Under the pieces are notes generated by a model that saw nothing but the letters and a program-made list of their open reading frames with translations, had not been told where the DNA came from and ran no database searches. Positions 14,457-23,000 of a stretch of DNA of 64,000 bases are shown piece after piece. The stretch is taken from contig NZ_FNIE01000008.1 in assembly GCF_900103985.1 (NCBI RefSeq), forward strand, positions 186,001 to 250,000, read 5' to 3'. Origin of the DNA: Actinacidiphila guanduensis. GTDB taxonomy: Bacteria > Actinomycetota > Actinomycetes > Streptomycetales > Streptomycetaceae. Each line of letters starts with the position of its first letter. Position 1 is the first letter of the stretch. The position numbers were made by a program, and so were the translations under genes.

Positions 14457-16102
14457 GACGCGCCGGGCGCGGCGGCCTCCGGCACGGCCGGCACCCGGTG
14501 CTCGGTGAGGAAGCGGACCAGTGGGGTGCGGTGGAACTCCTCGCTGTCCCACTCGTTCTCCAGGTTCTCGGTGATGTGGTGCTCGGCGAGTTGCTTGCCG
14601 TCCTGGAAGAGCCGCACCACCGGGTGCAGGTAGCGGCCGTCGATGCCGCCGGTGGACTGCTGGGAGACCCGGGTCACCGAGACGTCGAAGGGGTTCACCC
14701 GGTCGTGGTCGGCGCCGTACTCCAACGTGACCGTCAGGTAGCGGTCCACCTCGCCGAACCGGCCGTCGCCGACGGCCTGGTGGAGGTGGGCGACCGGGAC
14801 CTCCTCGACGTAGCCGGCGGTGCCGTCCGGGCCGAGGAGCACCGCGTCGCCGAGGAAGCCGAACAGCTGCCACAGCGCCGAGGTGCGGTTGACCCGCGCG
14901 ATCACCTCGTCGGCGACCGCGCCGGGTTCGGGGGCGAGGTCGCGGCGCGGCCAGGGCACGTCCTCGTAGCGCTGCTCCAGGATGCGGTGCAGGGCGCGCA
15001 CGCCGTAGCGGAAGCCGTGGATGAACCCGCTGGTGGACTTCTTGAAGTCCAGCACCTGGGTGATGGTCCCCGCGAAGAAGAGGTCGGGAACATTGGGCGA
15101 CTCCCACGCCTCGGTCTGCGCGGGGAAGCGGTCCTTGATCGTCAGTTCGGGGCGGCACTCCTCGGCGAAGATCGAGGCGTCGAACCGGAAACCGGTGGCA
15201 AGAATGACCCGGTCGTAGGGGATCTCCTTGACCACTTCCGCGACCCGGGAGAATTTGACCGCGACCAGGAATCCGCCGTTCTCGCCGGGGCCGTCCGCTT
15301 TTCTGATGTACTCGATGTCACCGTCCAGCAGTGCGTTCTGCGATTTCAGCTGGTAGGTGTCGAGAAAGTTGTTGTTCACTGCCCGCAGGTGGCCGACGAA
15401 GTGCGTCTGCCAGGCGAGTTTCAGCGATCCGGGACCGGCCACGTGAATGACCGCCGCGGTCTCGATCAGATTGTCCGCGGTCTCGAAAGCGGAGTTCCCG
15501 CGGCCCACGATCAGCACCCGCTTGCCGACGAACTCCGCCGGGTCGACGGACACGTCGTAGTAGTGCTCGGCCAGCTCCGCGCCCTTGATCGGCGGGGTGT
15601 ACGGCCGGGTCACCCCGGTGGCGACGATCAGCCGGCGGGCGCGCAGCACGGTGCCGTCCGTGGTCTCGGCGACGAAGTCCCCGCGTGCGCCCGAGCCGGC
15701 CTCGGCGCCCTCGGGAGCGGGACGGCTGATGCGGGTGATGCGGGTGTTGTAGCGGATGCGCAGGCCGTGGGTGGCCGCGAAATCCGCCAGGTAGTCCACG
15801 ATGGCGTCGGCGGGCGGGAAGTAGCGCGGGGTGACCGAGGTGAACAGGGGCGCGTGCTCCTCGGAGAGCAGCGAGTTCCAGTCGGTGCGCAGCCGCAGTT
15901 CGGGGTCGTCCCAGCCGGTGTGCACTTTGTTGATCGATATCAGTGTCCGGTGCCGGGGAAATCTCGTGAAGAACGTACCCGGAGCCTCGCCGGCCTCCAC
16001 CACGAGATACTTCCTGCCTGCCCGCTCCAGGAAATACCCCGCCTGGAGTCCGGCGGGTCCCGCGCCTACTACCAAGTAGTCGAGCCGTTCTTCTCCGGAC
16101 AC
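14453..16102 (-). CDS. FOXRED2-like flavin monooxygenase/oxidoreductase
   Basis: 549 aa. The N-terminal FAD site is DYLVVGAGPAGLQAGYFLE, and a second dinucleotide site is RVLIVGRGNSAFETADNLIE. Between them lies FPRHRTLISINKVHTGWDDP with DWNSLL, the stretch I associate with FOXRED2-type proteins rather than classical FMOs. It probably uses FAD and NAD(P)H to oxygenate or oxidise a small molecule. The GTG at 16102 is chosen because GGGAGG precedes it by 4 nt; ATG codons at 16138 and 16183 lack a ribosome-binding site. It is the first gene of a coupled three-gene operon with the FMN oxidase and odd P450, and is divergent from the AMP-dependent ligase. The reaction is not known. Confidence 0.8.
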   Translation of the reverse strand: MSGEERLDYLVVGAGPAGLQAGYFLERAGRKYLVVEAGEAPGTFFTRFPRHRTLISINKVHTGWDDPELRLRTDWNSLLSEEHAPLFTSVTPRYFPPADAIVDYLADFAATHGLRIRYNTRITRISRPAPEGAEAGSGARGDFVAETTDGTVLRARRLIVATGVTRPYTPPIKGAELAEHYYDVSVDPAEFVGKRVLIVGRGNSAFETADNLIETAAVIHVAGPGSLKLAWQTHFVGHLRAVNNNFLDTYQLKSQNALLDGDIEYIRKADGPGENGGFLVAVKFSRVAEVVKEIPYDRVILATGFRFDASIFAEECRPELTIKDRFPAQTEAWESPNVPDLFFAGTITQVLDFKKSTSGFIHGFRYGVRALHRILEQRYEDVPWPRRDLAPEPGAVADEVIARVNRTSALWQLFGFLGDAVLLGPDGTAGYVEEVPVAHLHQAVGDGRFGEVDRYLTVTLEYGADHDRVNPFDVSVTRVSQQSTGGIDGRYLHPVVRLFQDGKQLAEHHITENLENEWDSEEFHRTPLVRFLTEHRVPAVPEAAAPGAS

Positions 16103-16349
16103 GTGCCCTCCCGCTTCCGATAGGGATGCGGTCACCATAGTTGAGGTTTCAAAGAGTATTCCAGAGGGCATCGTGTGATCCATATCACACAGTTTTCCGA
16201 GGTTGGGAGGCGGGCGGTACGGATAACTTCGGCAGCAGTCCGCGCTGCCTTCCGGCGGGCCCGGTCACGGTAGGTGAGCGACGGCCCTCCGGTCATTTCC
16301 GCGCGGCCGAATACGATCGCCTGCCGACCGTTCGGAGCGAGGGGGCAAG

Positions 16350-17957
16350 ATGAACAATCCGGCCGAATCGGTGTTTCCGCAGCCCCTGATCGACGCCTTC
16401 GCGCGCGACCCGGCGACCCCCGCGTTCGAGTTCCGGTCACAACCGGTGCCGCGCGGCGAGGTGCTGGAGCTGGTGCGGCGCTGCGTGCGGCGGCTGCGCG
16501 CGGCCGGACTCGGCCCCGGCAGCGGGGTGGCCATCGGCACCGCCGTCACCCCGCAGGGCTTCGCCGCCCAGATCGCCGCGCACCTGCTCGGCTGCCGCGT
16601 CACCGGGCTGCGTCCCGGCCTGACTCCGGGTCAGCTGCTGTACGTCATCAGTCAGGACACCGACGCCGTGCTCGCCGACGAGTCCACCACCACCGAGGCG
16701 CTCGCCTCCGCCGCCAAGGCCGCGGGCGCCGCCCTGGTCGACGTCGACCGCGACCTGGTCGAAGGGCCCGACCCCGAGGGCGCGCAGCCGCGCCCGGACG
16801 ACCTGACCGCCCGCGCCCGCCCCGACGACTACGGCCTGGTCACCCTCACCAGCGGCAGCACCGGCCACCCCAAGCGCTGCGCCCAGACCTACCGGGCGCT
16901 GGCCGCCCACTGGTCCTGGCAGCCGGCCGCCCTGTGGAGCGAGCGGGCCCGCGAACTGGCCGACTGCTACCGGCGCTACCTCGTCTTCGGCACCCTCACC
17001 AGCGCGGTGATGCTGGAGCACCTGGCGCTGTGCCTGCTGTCCGGCGGCACCGCGGTGATCCCCGAACCGCCCGTCTCCTTCCCGCAGACCTGGGCCCGGC
17101 ACCGGATCACCGCCTGCCTGTGCACGGTGCCGCGGCTGTACCAGGTGCTGGAGACGCTGCGGGAGGCCGAACAAGGCGGCGAGCCCGTCGACACCTCCAG
17201 CATGCGCGCGCTGCTCGTCGCCGGCTCACCGCTGCCCCCGCACCGGCTCGGTGAGGCCACCGACCGGCTCGGCCCGGTCGTCTTCCAGGGCTACGGCCAG
17301 ACCGAGACCGGCATGCTCACCCTGCTCACCCCGCGCGACATCGCCGAACACCGCGGGCGGGTGCTGGACTCGGTGGGCAGCGTGATGCCGGGCGTGGACC
17401 TCAGCCTGCGCGACCCGGCCGGGAAGCCGGTCGCGGCCGGCACGCCCGGCGAGGTGTGGGTGCGCACCGGCGGCGCCATGTCCGGCTACCTGGGCGAGGA
17501 GGAGCAGACCCGCGAGGTGCTGCGGGACGGCTGGATACGCACCCGGGACCTGGCCACCCTGCGCGAGGACGGCTACCTGCGGCTGGTCGGCCGGGCCCGC
17601 GAGGTGATCTTCGTCAACGCGATCCTGCACTACGTGGGCGCGATCGAGGCGGCGCTCGCCGCCCATCCCGACGTGGACGAGGCGTATGTGGTGGGCGCCC
17701 CCGACGAGGCGACCGGCGAGGCCGCGCACGCCTTCGTCGTCCCCGCCCCCGGCCGCACCCCCGACCCGGAGGACCTGCGGGCGGCCGTGCTCGCCGAACT
17801 CGGCGAGGGCGCGCCGCCCGCCACCATCACCTTCATCACCGCCGTACCCGTCGCCCCCGGCGGCAAGCCGGACAAGGCGGCGCTGCGCGCCCGGGTCCCG
17901 GGCGGTGGCGGCGACGCGGAGCCGCCCGCGCCGGCGGGGGAGCCGGAGCGGGCGTGA
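16350..17957 (+). CDS. Stand-alone AMP-dependent acyl/aryl ligase
   Basis: 535 aa of the ANL superfamily: ATP-dependent adenylation of a carboxylic acid, then probably thioester formation. The P-loop reads LTSGSTGHPKRCAQTYR, with Arg in place of the usual Gly. FQGYGQTETGML is the A5 motif, GWIRTRDLATLREDGYLRLVGR the A7/A8 hinge (quoted in part), and the C-terminal GGKPDKAALR supplies the catalytic lysine. No carrier-protein or condensation domain is attached, so CoA or a free-standing carrier is the acceptor. The ATG follows GAGGGGGC. It is divergent from the FOXRED2-like operon, sharing a 247-bp promoter region, which suggests it activates the same pathway's acid. Substrate unknown. Confidence 0.85.
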   Translation: MNNPAESVFPQPLIDAFARDPATPAFEFRSQPVPRGEVLELVRRCVRRLRAAGLGPGSGVAIGTAVTPQGFAAQIAAHLLGCRVTGLRPGLTPGQLLYVISQDTDAVLADESTTTEALASAAKAAGAALVDVDRDLVEGPDPEGAQPRPDDLTARARPDDYGLVTLTSGSTGHPKRCAQTYRALAAHWSWQPAALWSERARELADCYRRYLVFGTLTSAVMLEHLALCLLSGGTAVIPEPPVSFPQTWARHRITACLCTVPRLYQVLETLREAEQGGEPVDTSSMRALLVAGSPLPPHRLGEATDRLGPVVFQGYGQTETGMLTLLTPRDIAEHRGRVLDSVGSVMPGVDLSLRDPAGKPVAAGTPGEVWVRTGGAMSGYLGEEEQTREVLRDGWIRTRDLATLREDGYLRLVGRAREVIFVNAILHYVGAIEAALAAHPDVDEAYVVGAPDEATGEAAHAFVVPAPGRTPDPEDLRAAVLAELGEGAPPATITFITAVPVAPGGKPDKAALRARVPGGGGDAEPPAPAGEPERA

Positions 17958-17997
17958 CGGGCCGCGCGGGCCGTGTCGCCGGGCCCGCGCGCCGAAC

Positions 17998-18028
17998 GGG
18001 TCCGCGGGCCGTCCCGTCCCGCGGACCC
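17998..18028. terminator. Hairpin between ligase and ferredoxin genes
   Basis: An 11-bp perfect stem (17998-18008 with 18018-18028) and 9-nt loop lies between convergent genes, without a T tract. Confidence 0.6.
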
Positions 18029-18063
18029 GACCGACAGGGGAACGGCTCCCGTACGGCGGGCCG

Positions 18064-18276
18064 TTACTCCGCCCGCTCCTCGTCGCCGGCCAGCTCGATG
18101 GCCAGCGCCGGGCAGCCGGCCACCGCGTCGCGCACGTCGGCGAGCACCTCGGCGGGCGGTTCGGGGTCCAGCAGCACCACGATGCCGTCCTCGTCGCGCT
18201 GGTCGAAGACCGAGGGCGCGCTCAGGACGCACATGCCCGAGCCGCAGCACCGGTCCTGGTCGACATGCACCCGCAT
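18064..18276 (-). CDS. [3Fe-4S] ferredoxin, P450 redox partner
   Basis: 70 aa. The cluster ligands are in RCCGSGMC and the distal VAGCPA. The central position of the first motif is not a ligating cysteine, so this is the 3Fe-4S type that feeds electrons to CYP105 P450s (as SuaB/SubB do). GGAAGGAGC lies 6 nt before the ATG at 18276. It starts 32 bp after the P450 stop on the same strand, so they form one transcript. A ferredoxin reductase is not encoded nearby. Confidence 0.92.
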   Translation of the reverse strand: MRVHVDQDRCCGSGMCVLSAPSVFDQRDEDGIVVLLDPEPPAEVLADVRDAVAGCPALAIELAGDEERAE

Positions 18277-18308
18277 GGCGGGCTCCTTCCGTGGAGAGGT
18301 CCGGCCGG

Positions 18309-19517
18309 TCACCAGGCGACGGGCAGGCGGTGGACGCCGTAGACGAGCATGTCGTGGCGGAAGGGCAGCTCCTCGAACGGCACGGCCAGCCGCAGCCCGG
18401 GCAGGCGGCGCAGCAACGCGGGGATCGCGACCCGCAGTTCGAGGCGGGCCAGCGGCTGGCCCAGGCACTGGTGGACGCCGAAGCCGAAGGCCAGGTGGCG
18501 GCGCGAGCCGGGGCGGGCCAGGTCGAGTTCGTCCGCGCCGGGGAAGGCGTCCTCGTCGCGGTTGGCCTCGTTCAGCATGCACAGCACGCCCTCGCCGGCC
18601 CGGATCAGGGTGCCGCCGACCTCGACGTCCTCGGTGGCCACCCGCGCCACCCCGCCCTGCACGACGCTGAGGTAGCGCAGCAGCTCCTCCACCGCCGCCT
18701 CGGTCTCCTGCGGTCCGGCGGCCCGCATCCGGGCCAGCTCGCGCGGGTTCTGCAGCAGCGCGGCCACCGACAGGGCGGTCATGTTGGCCGTCGTCTCGTG
18801 GCCGGCGACCAGCAGCAGCCGGCCCATCGAGGCGATCTCGTCGTCGTCCAGCTCGCCCTCCTGCGCGAGCCGGCTGAGGATGCCGTCGTCGGGGTCGGCG
18901 CGCTTGGCGCGGGCGAGTTCGGCGAGGAAGTCCAGCAACTCCTTCTGGGCGCCGGTGACTTCCTGCGGGGACGCGTCCGAGCGCAGCATGGTGGAGCTGC
19001 ACCGCTGGAAGAAGGCGTGCTCGGAGTAGGGCACGCCGAGCAGTACGCAGATCACCACCGAGGGCAGCGGCAGGGCGAACTCGGCCACCAGGTCGGCCTC
19101 GTGGCGCCCCTCGGTCATCGCGTCCAGCAACTCGCCGGCCAGCCGCTCCACCTGGGGGCGCAAGGTCTCCACCTTGCGGATCATGAAGTCGGCGGTGAGC
19201 ATCCGGCGCAGCCGGGCGTGCTCGGGGTCGTCCATGCGGATGAAGGTGGGGTGATCGGTGGTCAGCGCCTTGCGGCCCTCGGTGAGGAAGGGGAATCCCG
19301 CCCTGCGGGCGTCGGCGCTGAACCGGCGGTCGCGCAGCACGGTCCTGATGTCCTCGTGCCGGGTGAGCATCCAGCTCTCGGTGCCGTCCCACAGCCGGAC
19401 CCGGGCCACCGGGTGCTCGTGGCGGGCCTGTCCGTAGGCGGGCGGCGGATCGAACGGACAGCCGCCGCGGGCTGCGGGAACGTCGAGTAGGGGGGTGGGC
19501 GATCCGGTTGCGGGCAT
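18309..19517 (-). CDS. CYP105-like cytochrome P450
   Basis: 402 aa, canonical soluble actinomycete P450. It has the I-helix LLVAGHETTANM (oxygen activation), K-helix EELLRYLSVVQ (ExxR), and heme loop LAFGFGVHQCLGQPLARLEL with the proximal Cys. The substrate-side segment MDDPEHARLRRMLTADF also fits CYP105. It hydroxylates small lipophilic compounds or xenobiotics in the cytoplasm using the ferredoxin encoded next. GGAGGAGTC precedes the ATG. A MarR-like palindrome lies 84-102 bp upstream, suggesting inducible control, as for sulfonylurea-inducible SuaC/SubC systems; that comparison is by analogy only. Confidence 0.92.
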   Translation of the reverse strand: MPATGSPTPLLDVPAARGGCPFDPPPAYGQARHEHPVARVRLWDGTESWMLTRHEDIRTVLRDRRFSADARRAGFPFLTEGRKALTTDHPTFIRMDDPEHARLRRMLTADFMIRKVETLRPQVERLAGELLDAMTEGRHEADLVAEFALPLPSVVICVLLGVPYSEHAFFQRCSSTMLRSDASPQEVTGAQKELLDFLAELARAKRADPDDGILSRLAQEGELDDDEIASMGRLLLVAGHETTANMTALSVAALLQNPRELARMRAAGPQETEAAVEELLRYLSVVQGGVARVATEDVEVGGTLIRAGEGVLCMLNEANRDEDAFPGADELDLARPGSRRHLAFGFGVHQCLGQPLARLELRVAIPALLRRLPGLRLAVPFEELPFRHDMLVYGVHRLPVAW

Positions 19518-19600
19518 GGCGGACTCCTCCTCCGGTCAGAAGCGGATACGGGTGAGGTGGTCGAGGCGTGCGGGACCCATGAGGTAGCTGCCCCCAGCAC

Positions 19601-19619
19601 TAGATGCTTGAAGCAACTA
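19601..19619. promoter_or_regulatory. MarR-type palindrome upstream of P450-ferredoxin operon
   Basis: TAGATGCTTGAAGCAACTA is a 19-bp palindrome with one mismatched pair, in the style of MarR-family operators. It lies 84-102 bp before the P450 start. No MarR gene is adjacent; the only one in the window (53702) sits among different-looking sites. Confidence 0.5.
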
Positions 19620-20098
19620 ACTCAGCTGTCACGGTAGTTCACACTCCGTGCCGCCGAAAGGGCGCCTGCGGCCGGAAGCGGAATCTGGCCCGAACCCGCC
19701 GCCCGCTCCCGCGGACCGCCCCCTGCCGCCGCGGGCGCGGCCCCGCACGGACGATGACTTTCCGCCGCGGCCGGTGCCGGTGGGCCCGGGCCGCACCGGA
19801 CTTCGCACCGCCGCCCGGGGAACTGCCGCCGTCCGCCCGCGCGTTCGGCAGCGCGGCCGGGTGCGCGGTCCAGGTGCCGCGCGGGCGCCGCCCAGTCGCG
19901 CCCCCACGCGGCCGCGGCATGATCAGGCGACCGTCGTGCCACGGGCGGGCGCCGGGGGCGTGAACCCGACACGGCGGTAAGCCGCCAGCCGTGCGCGTTG
20001 ACCCGGGCCGAGCCGCCTGGGGATCTTGAGTCCACCGCGTCCGTTCCCCACCGATGACGGCCGCGGGCCGGCACTCTTGACACCCCTGGAGATGTCCC
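19620..20098. other. Intergenic region without a supported gene
   Basis: About 480 bp between the P450 promoter and the sedolisin gene. Short open frames here are Arg/Pro-rich and lack ribosome-binding sites. A TTGACA at 20077-20082 is the only promoter-like word, but no good -10 follows. Confidence 0.4.
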
Positions 20099-23000
20099 TT
20101 GCCCGTCATACCCCCGCCCGGCCCGAACCCGTATGGGAGCGCTCCCCGGCACAGACCCCGGCTCCGGTCCCGCGCCGCCGCCGTGACCCGGCCCGCGGCC
20201 CGCCGGCCCCGGCCCCCCGCCCGCCGCGCCCTGGCCGCGGCCGCCACCGTGCTGCTGGCCTGCCTCGCCCTGCTGCTCCCGCAGAACGCCTGGGCCGCCC
20301 CCGCCGGGGTCACCGGTACCGGCGCCGCGACCAAGGCCGGCACCAACTCCGCGGCCGCCGAACCGCTGTGCGGCACGCCCAAGCCGGGCGCCTTCTCCTG
20401 CTTCTCCTTCCGCCGCACCGACGTCCGCAGGGCGCTCGGCCTGCAGCGCGACAGCGCGGGCGCCGCCGCGGCGCCCGACGGCCTCTCCCCGGCCGACCTG
20501 CGCTCGGCCTACGGACTGCCCGCCGACGGCGGCGCCGGTGCCACGATCGCGATCGTCGACGCCTACGACGACCCGACCGCCGAAGCCGACCTCGCCGTCT
20601 ACCGCCAGCAGTACGGCCTGCCGGCCTGCACCGCCGCCTCCGGCTGCTTCCGCAAGACCGACGAGCACGGCGGCGCCCAGCTGCCCGCGCCCGACGAGGG
20701 CTGGGCCGGCGAGATCTCCCTCGACCTCGACATGGTCTCCGCCGTCGCCCCGCAGGCGCACATCCTGCTGGTGGAGGCGGACGGCACGAGCATGGACGAC
20801 CTCGGCACCGCCGTGGACACCGCGGTCTCGCTCGGCGCGAAGTACGTCTCCAACTCCTACGGCGCCTACATCGACGACCCGGGCGAACCCGCCGCGGACC
20901 AGGCGTACTTCGACCACCCCGGCACCGCCGTGGTGTTCGCCTCCGGCGACGACGGCTACGGGATCAGCTATCCGGCCTCCTCGCCGTACGTGACCTCCGT
21001 GGGCGGCACCTCGCTGACCCGCGACAGCAGCACGCGCGGCTGGAACGAGACGGTGTGGAACTCGGTGGTCACCGACTCCACCGGGGCCCCGCACTGGGGC
21101 GCCCCCGCCTCCGGCTGCTCCGCGGTGGAGGCCAAGCCCGCCTTCCAGACCGACTCCGGCTGCCCCGGGCGCACCGTCGCCGACGTCAGCGCGGTCGCCG
21201 ACCCGGCCACCGGTGTCGCGGTCTACAACAGCTTCTCCGACGGCGGCTGGAACGTCTACGGCGGCACCAGCGCCTCGGCCCCGATCATCACCGGCACCTA
21301 CGCGCTGGCCGGCACCCCGGTCGCGGGCACGTACCCCAACTCCTACCCGTACCAGACGCCTTCGGCGCTCAACGACGTGACCACCGGCGACGACGCCTCC
21401 TGCGCGGACGCCTCGCTGTGCGGCTTCGGCAGCACCCCGCAGTGCGACCCGCTCTACCTGTGCGCGGCCCAGCCCGGCTACGACGGGCCGAGCGGCCTCG
21501 GCACGCCCGACGGCACCGCGGCCTTCAAGCCCGGCCCGCACGCCGACGTGCACGGCACCGTCACCGACGCCGACACCGGCAAGCCCATCGCCGGGGCCGC
21601 CGTCGATGTCGGCGACTACCACGCGACCAGCGCCGCCGACGGCACCTACCGGCTGACCATCCCGGCCGGCGACTACCCGGCCACGGCGGGCGCGTTCGGC
21701 TACGCCGACAAGGACCTCGGCACCCTCGACCTGCCCGACGGCACCGACCTCACCGAGGACATCGCGCTGACCGCGGTGCCCTCCGAGCAGGTCTCCGGCA
21801 CCGTGCGGGACAGCGCCCACTCCTGGGGCGTCTACGCCCGGATCACCCTGGACGGCGTGCCCGGCCAGACCTTCACCGACCCGGCCACCGGCGCCTACCG
21901 CGTCACCGTGCCGCTCAACCGCGACTACACCGTGCACGTCACCCCGCTGGTGCCCGGCTACCAGGCGGCCACCCGGCAGGTGTCGGTGGGCGCCAAGCCG
22001 CTGACCGGGGTGGACGTGGTGCCGCAGCTGAACACCTCCGGCACCCTGCCGGCCGGCTACGAGATCACCTACCACGGCGGCGAGCAGCAGCACTTCGACT
22101 CCGCCGCCGCCCCGGCCGGCTGGACGGTGAAGAACAACACCCCGGCCGGCGGCTGGCAGTTCGACGACCCGCTCAACCGCGGCAACCAGACCGGCGGTTC
22201 CGGCCGGTTCGCCATCGTCGACGACTTCGCCGACGGCTGGGCCCCGGTGGACACCGAACTGCTCAGCCCCGCCTACGACTTCAGCGCCGAGAAGACACCC
22301 GAGCTGGACTTCGACAGCGCCCTGCCGTCGCTGTACCGGCTGGGCGACGCCACCGCCGACGTGGACGTGAGCACCGACGGCGGCACCACGTGGACCACCG
22401 TCTGGCACCACGAGGACGTGGTGCCAGGGCCCGACCACGAGTCCGTGCCGCTGACCGCCTACGCGGGCGACCGCTCGGTGCGGGTCCGCTTCCACTTCAC
22501 CGGCAGCCTGACCGGCATCTGGGAGCTGGACGACGTCGCCGTCGGCACCCGCACCCTGACCGCCCTGCACGGCGGCCTGCTGGTCGGCCGCGTCACCGAC
22601 GCCAACACCGGATCGGGCGTGCCGGGGGCCACCGTCGCCTCCGACGCCCAGCCCGCCGACAGCGCCAAGGCCGTCGTCTCGCCCGGCGACCCCGCGGTCG
22701 GTGACGGCGTCTACTGGCTGTACTCCTCGGCCACCGGCAAGCAGTCCTTCACCGCCGGGCTGCCCGCCTTCGGCTACCCGGCGGTCTCGGCGAAGGTGAA
22801 GGTGACGGCCGACCAGGCGGTCGCCGCCGACTTCGCCCTGCACCCGGCGAAGCTCGCCACCGACCAGTCCTCGGTGGCCGCCTCGGTCGCCTGGGGCGAC
22901 AGCAGGACGGTCAGCCTCTCGCTGCGGAACACCGGCGGCTCGCCCGTCACGTTCTCCCTCGGCGAGCAGGACCTCGGCCCGGCCGCCACCTCCGCCGGCG

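Noticed and set aside
16350..17957. NRPS adenylation domain
   Set aside because: No carrier or condensation domain and none nearby; a stand-alone ligase is the simpler reading.
19604..19980. Small plus-strand frames between the P450 and sedolisin genes
   Set aside because: Low-complexity Arg/Pro composition, no ribosome-binding site, no domain-like pattern.
20077..20110. TTGACA as promoter -35 for the sedolisin
   Set aside because: No -10 at 16-19 nt, and it would exclude the ribosome site used for the TTG start; kept only as a remark.
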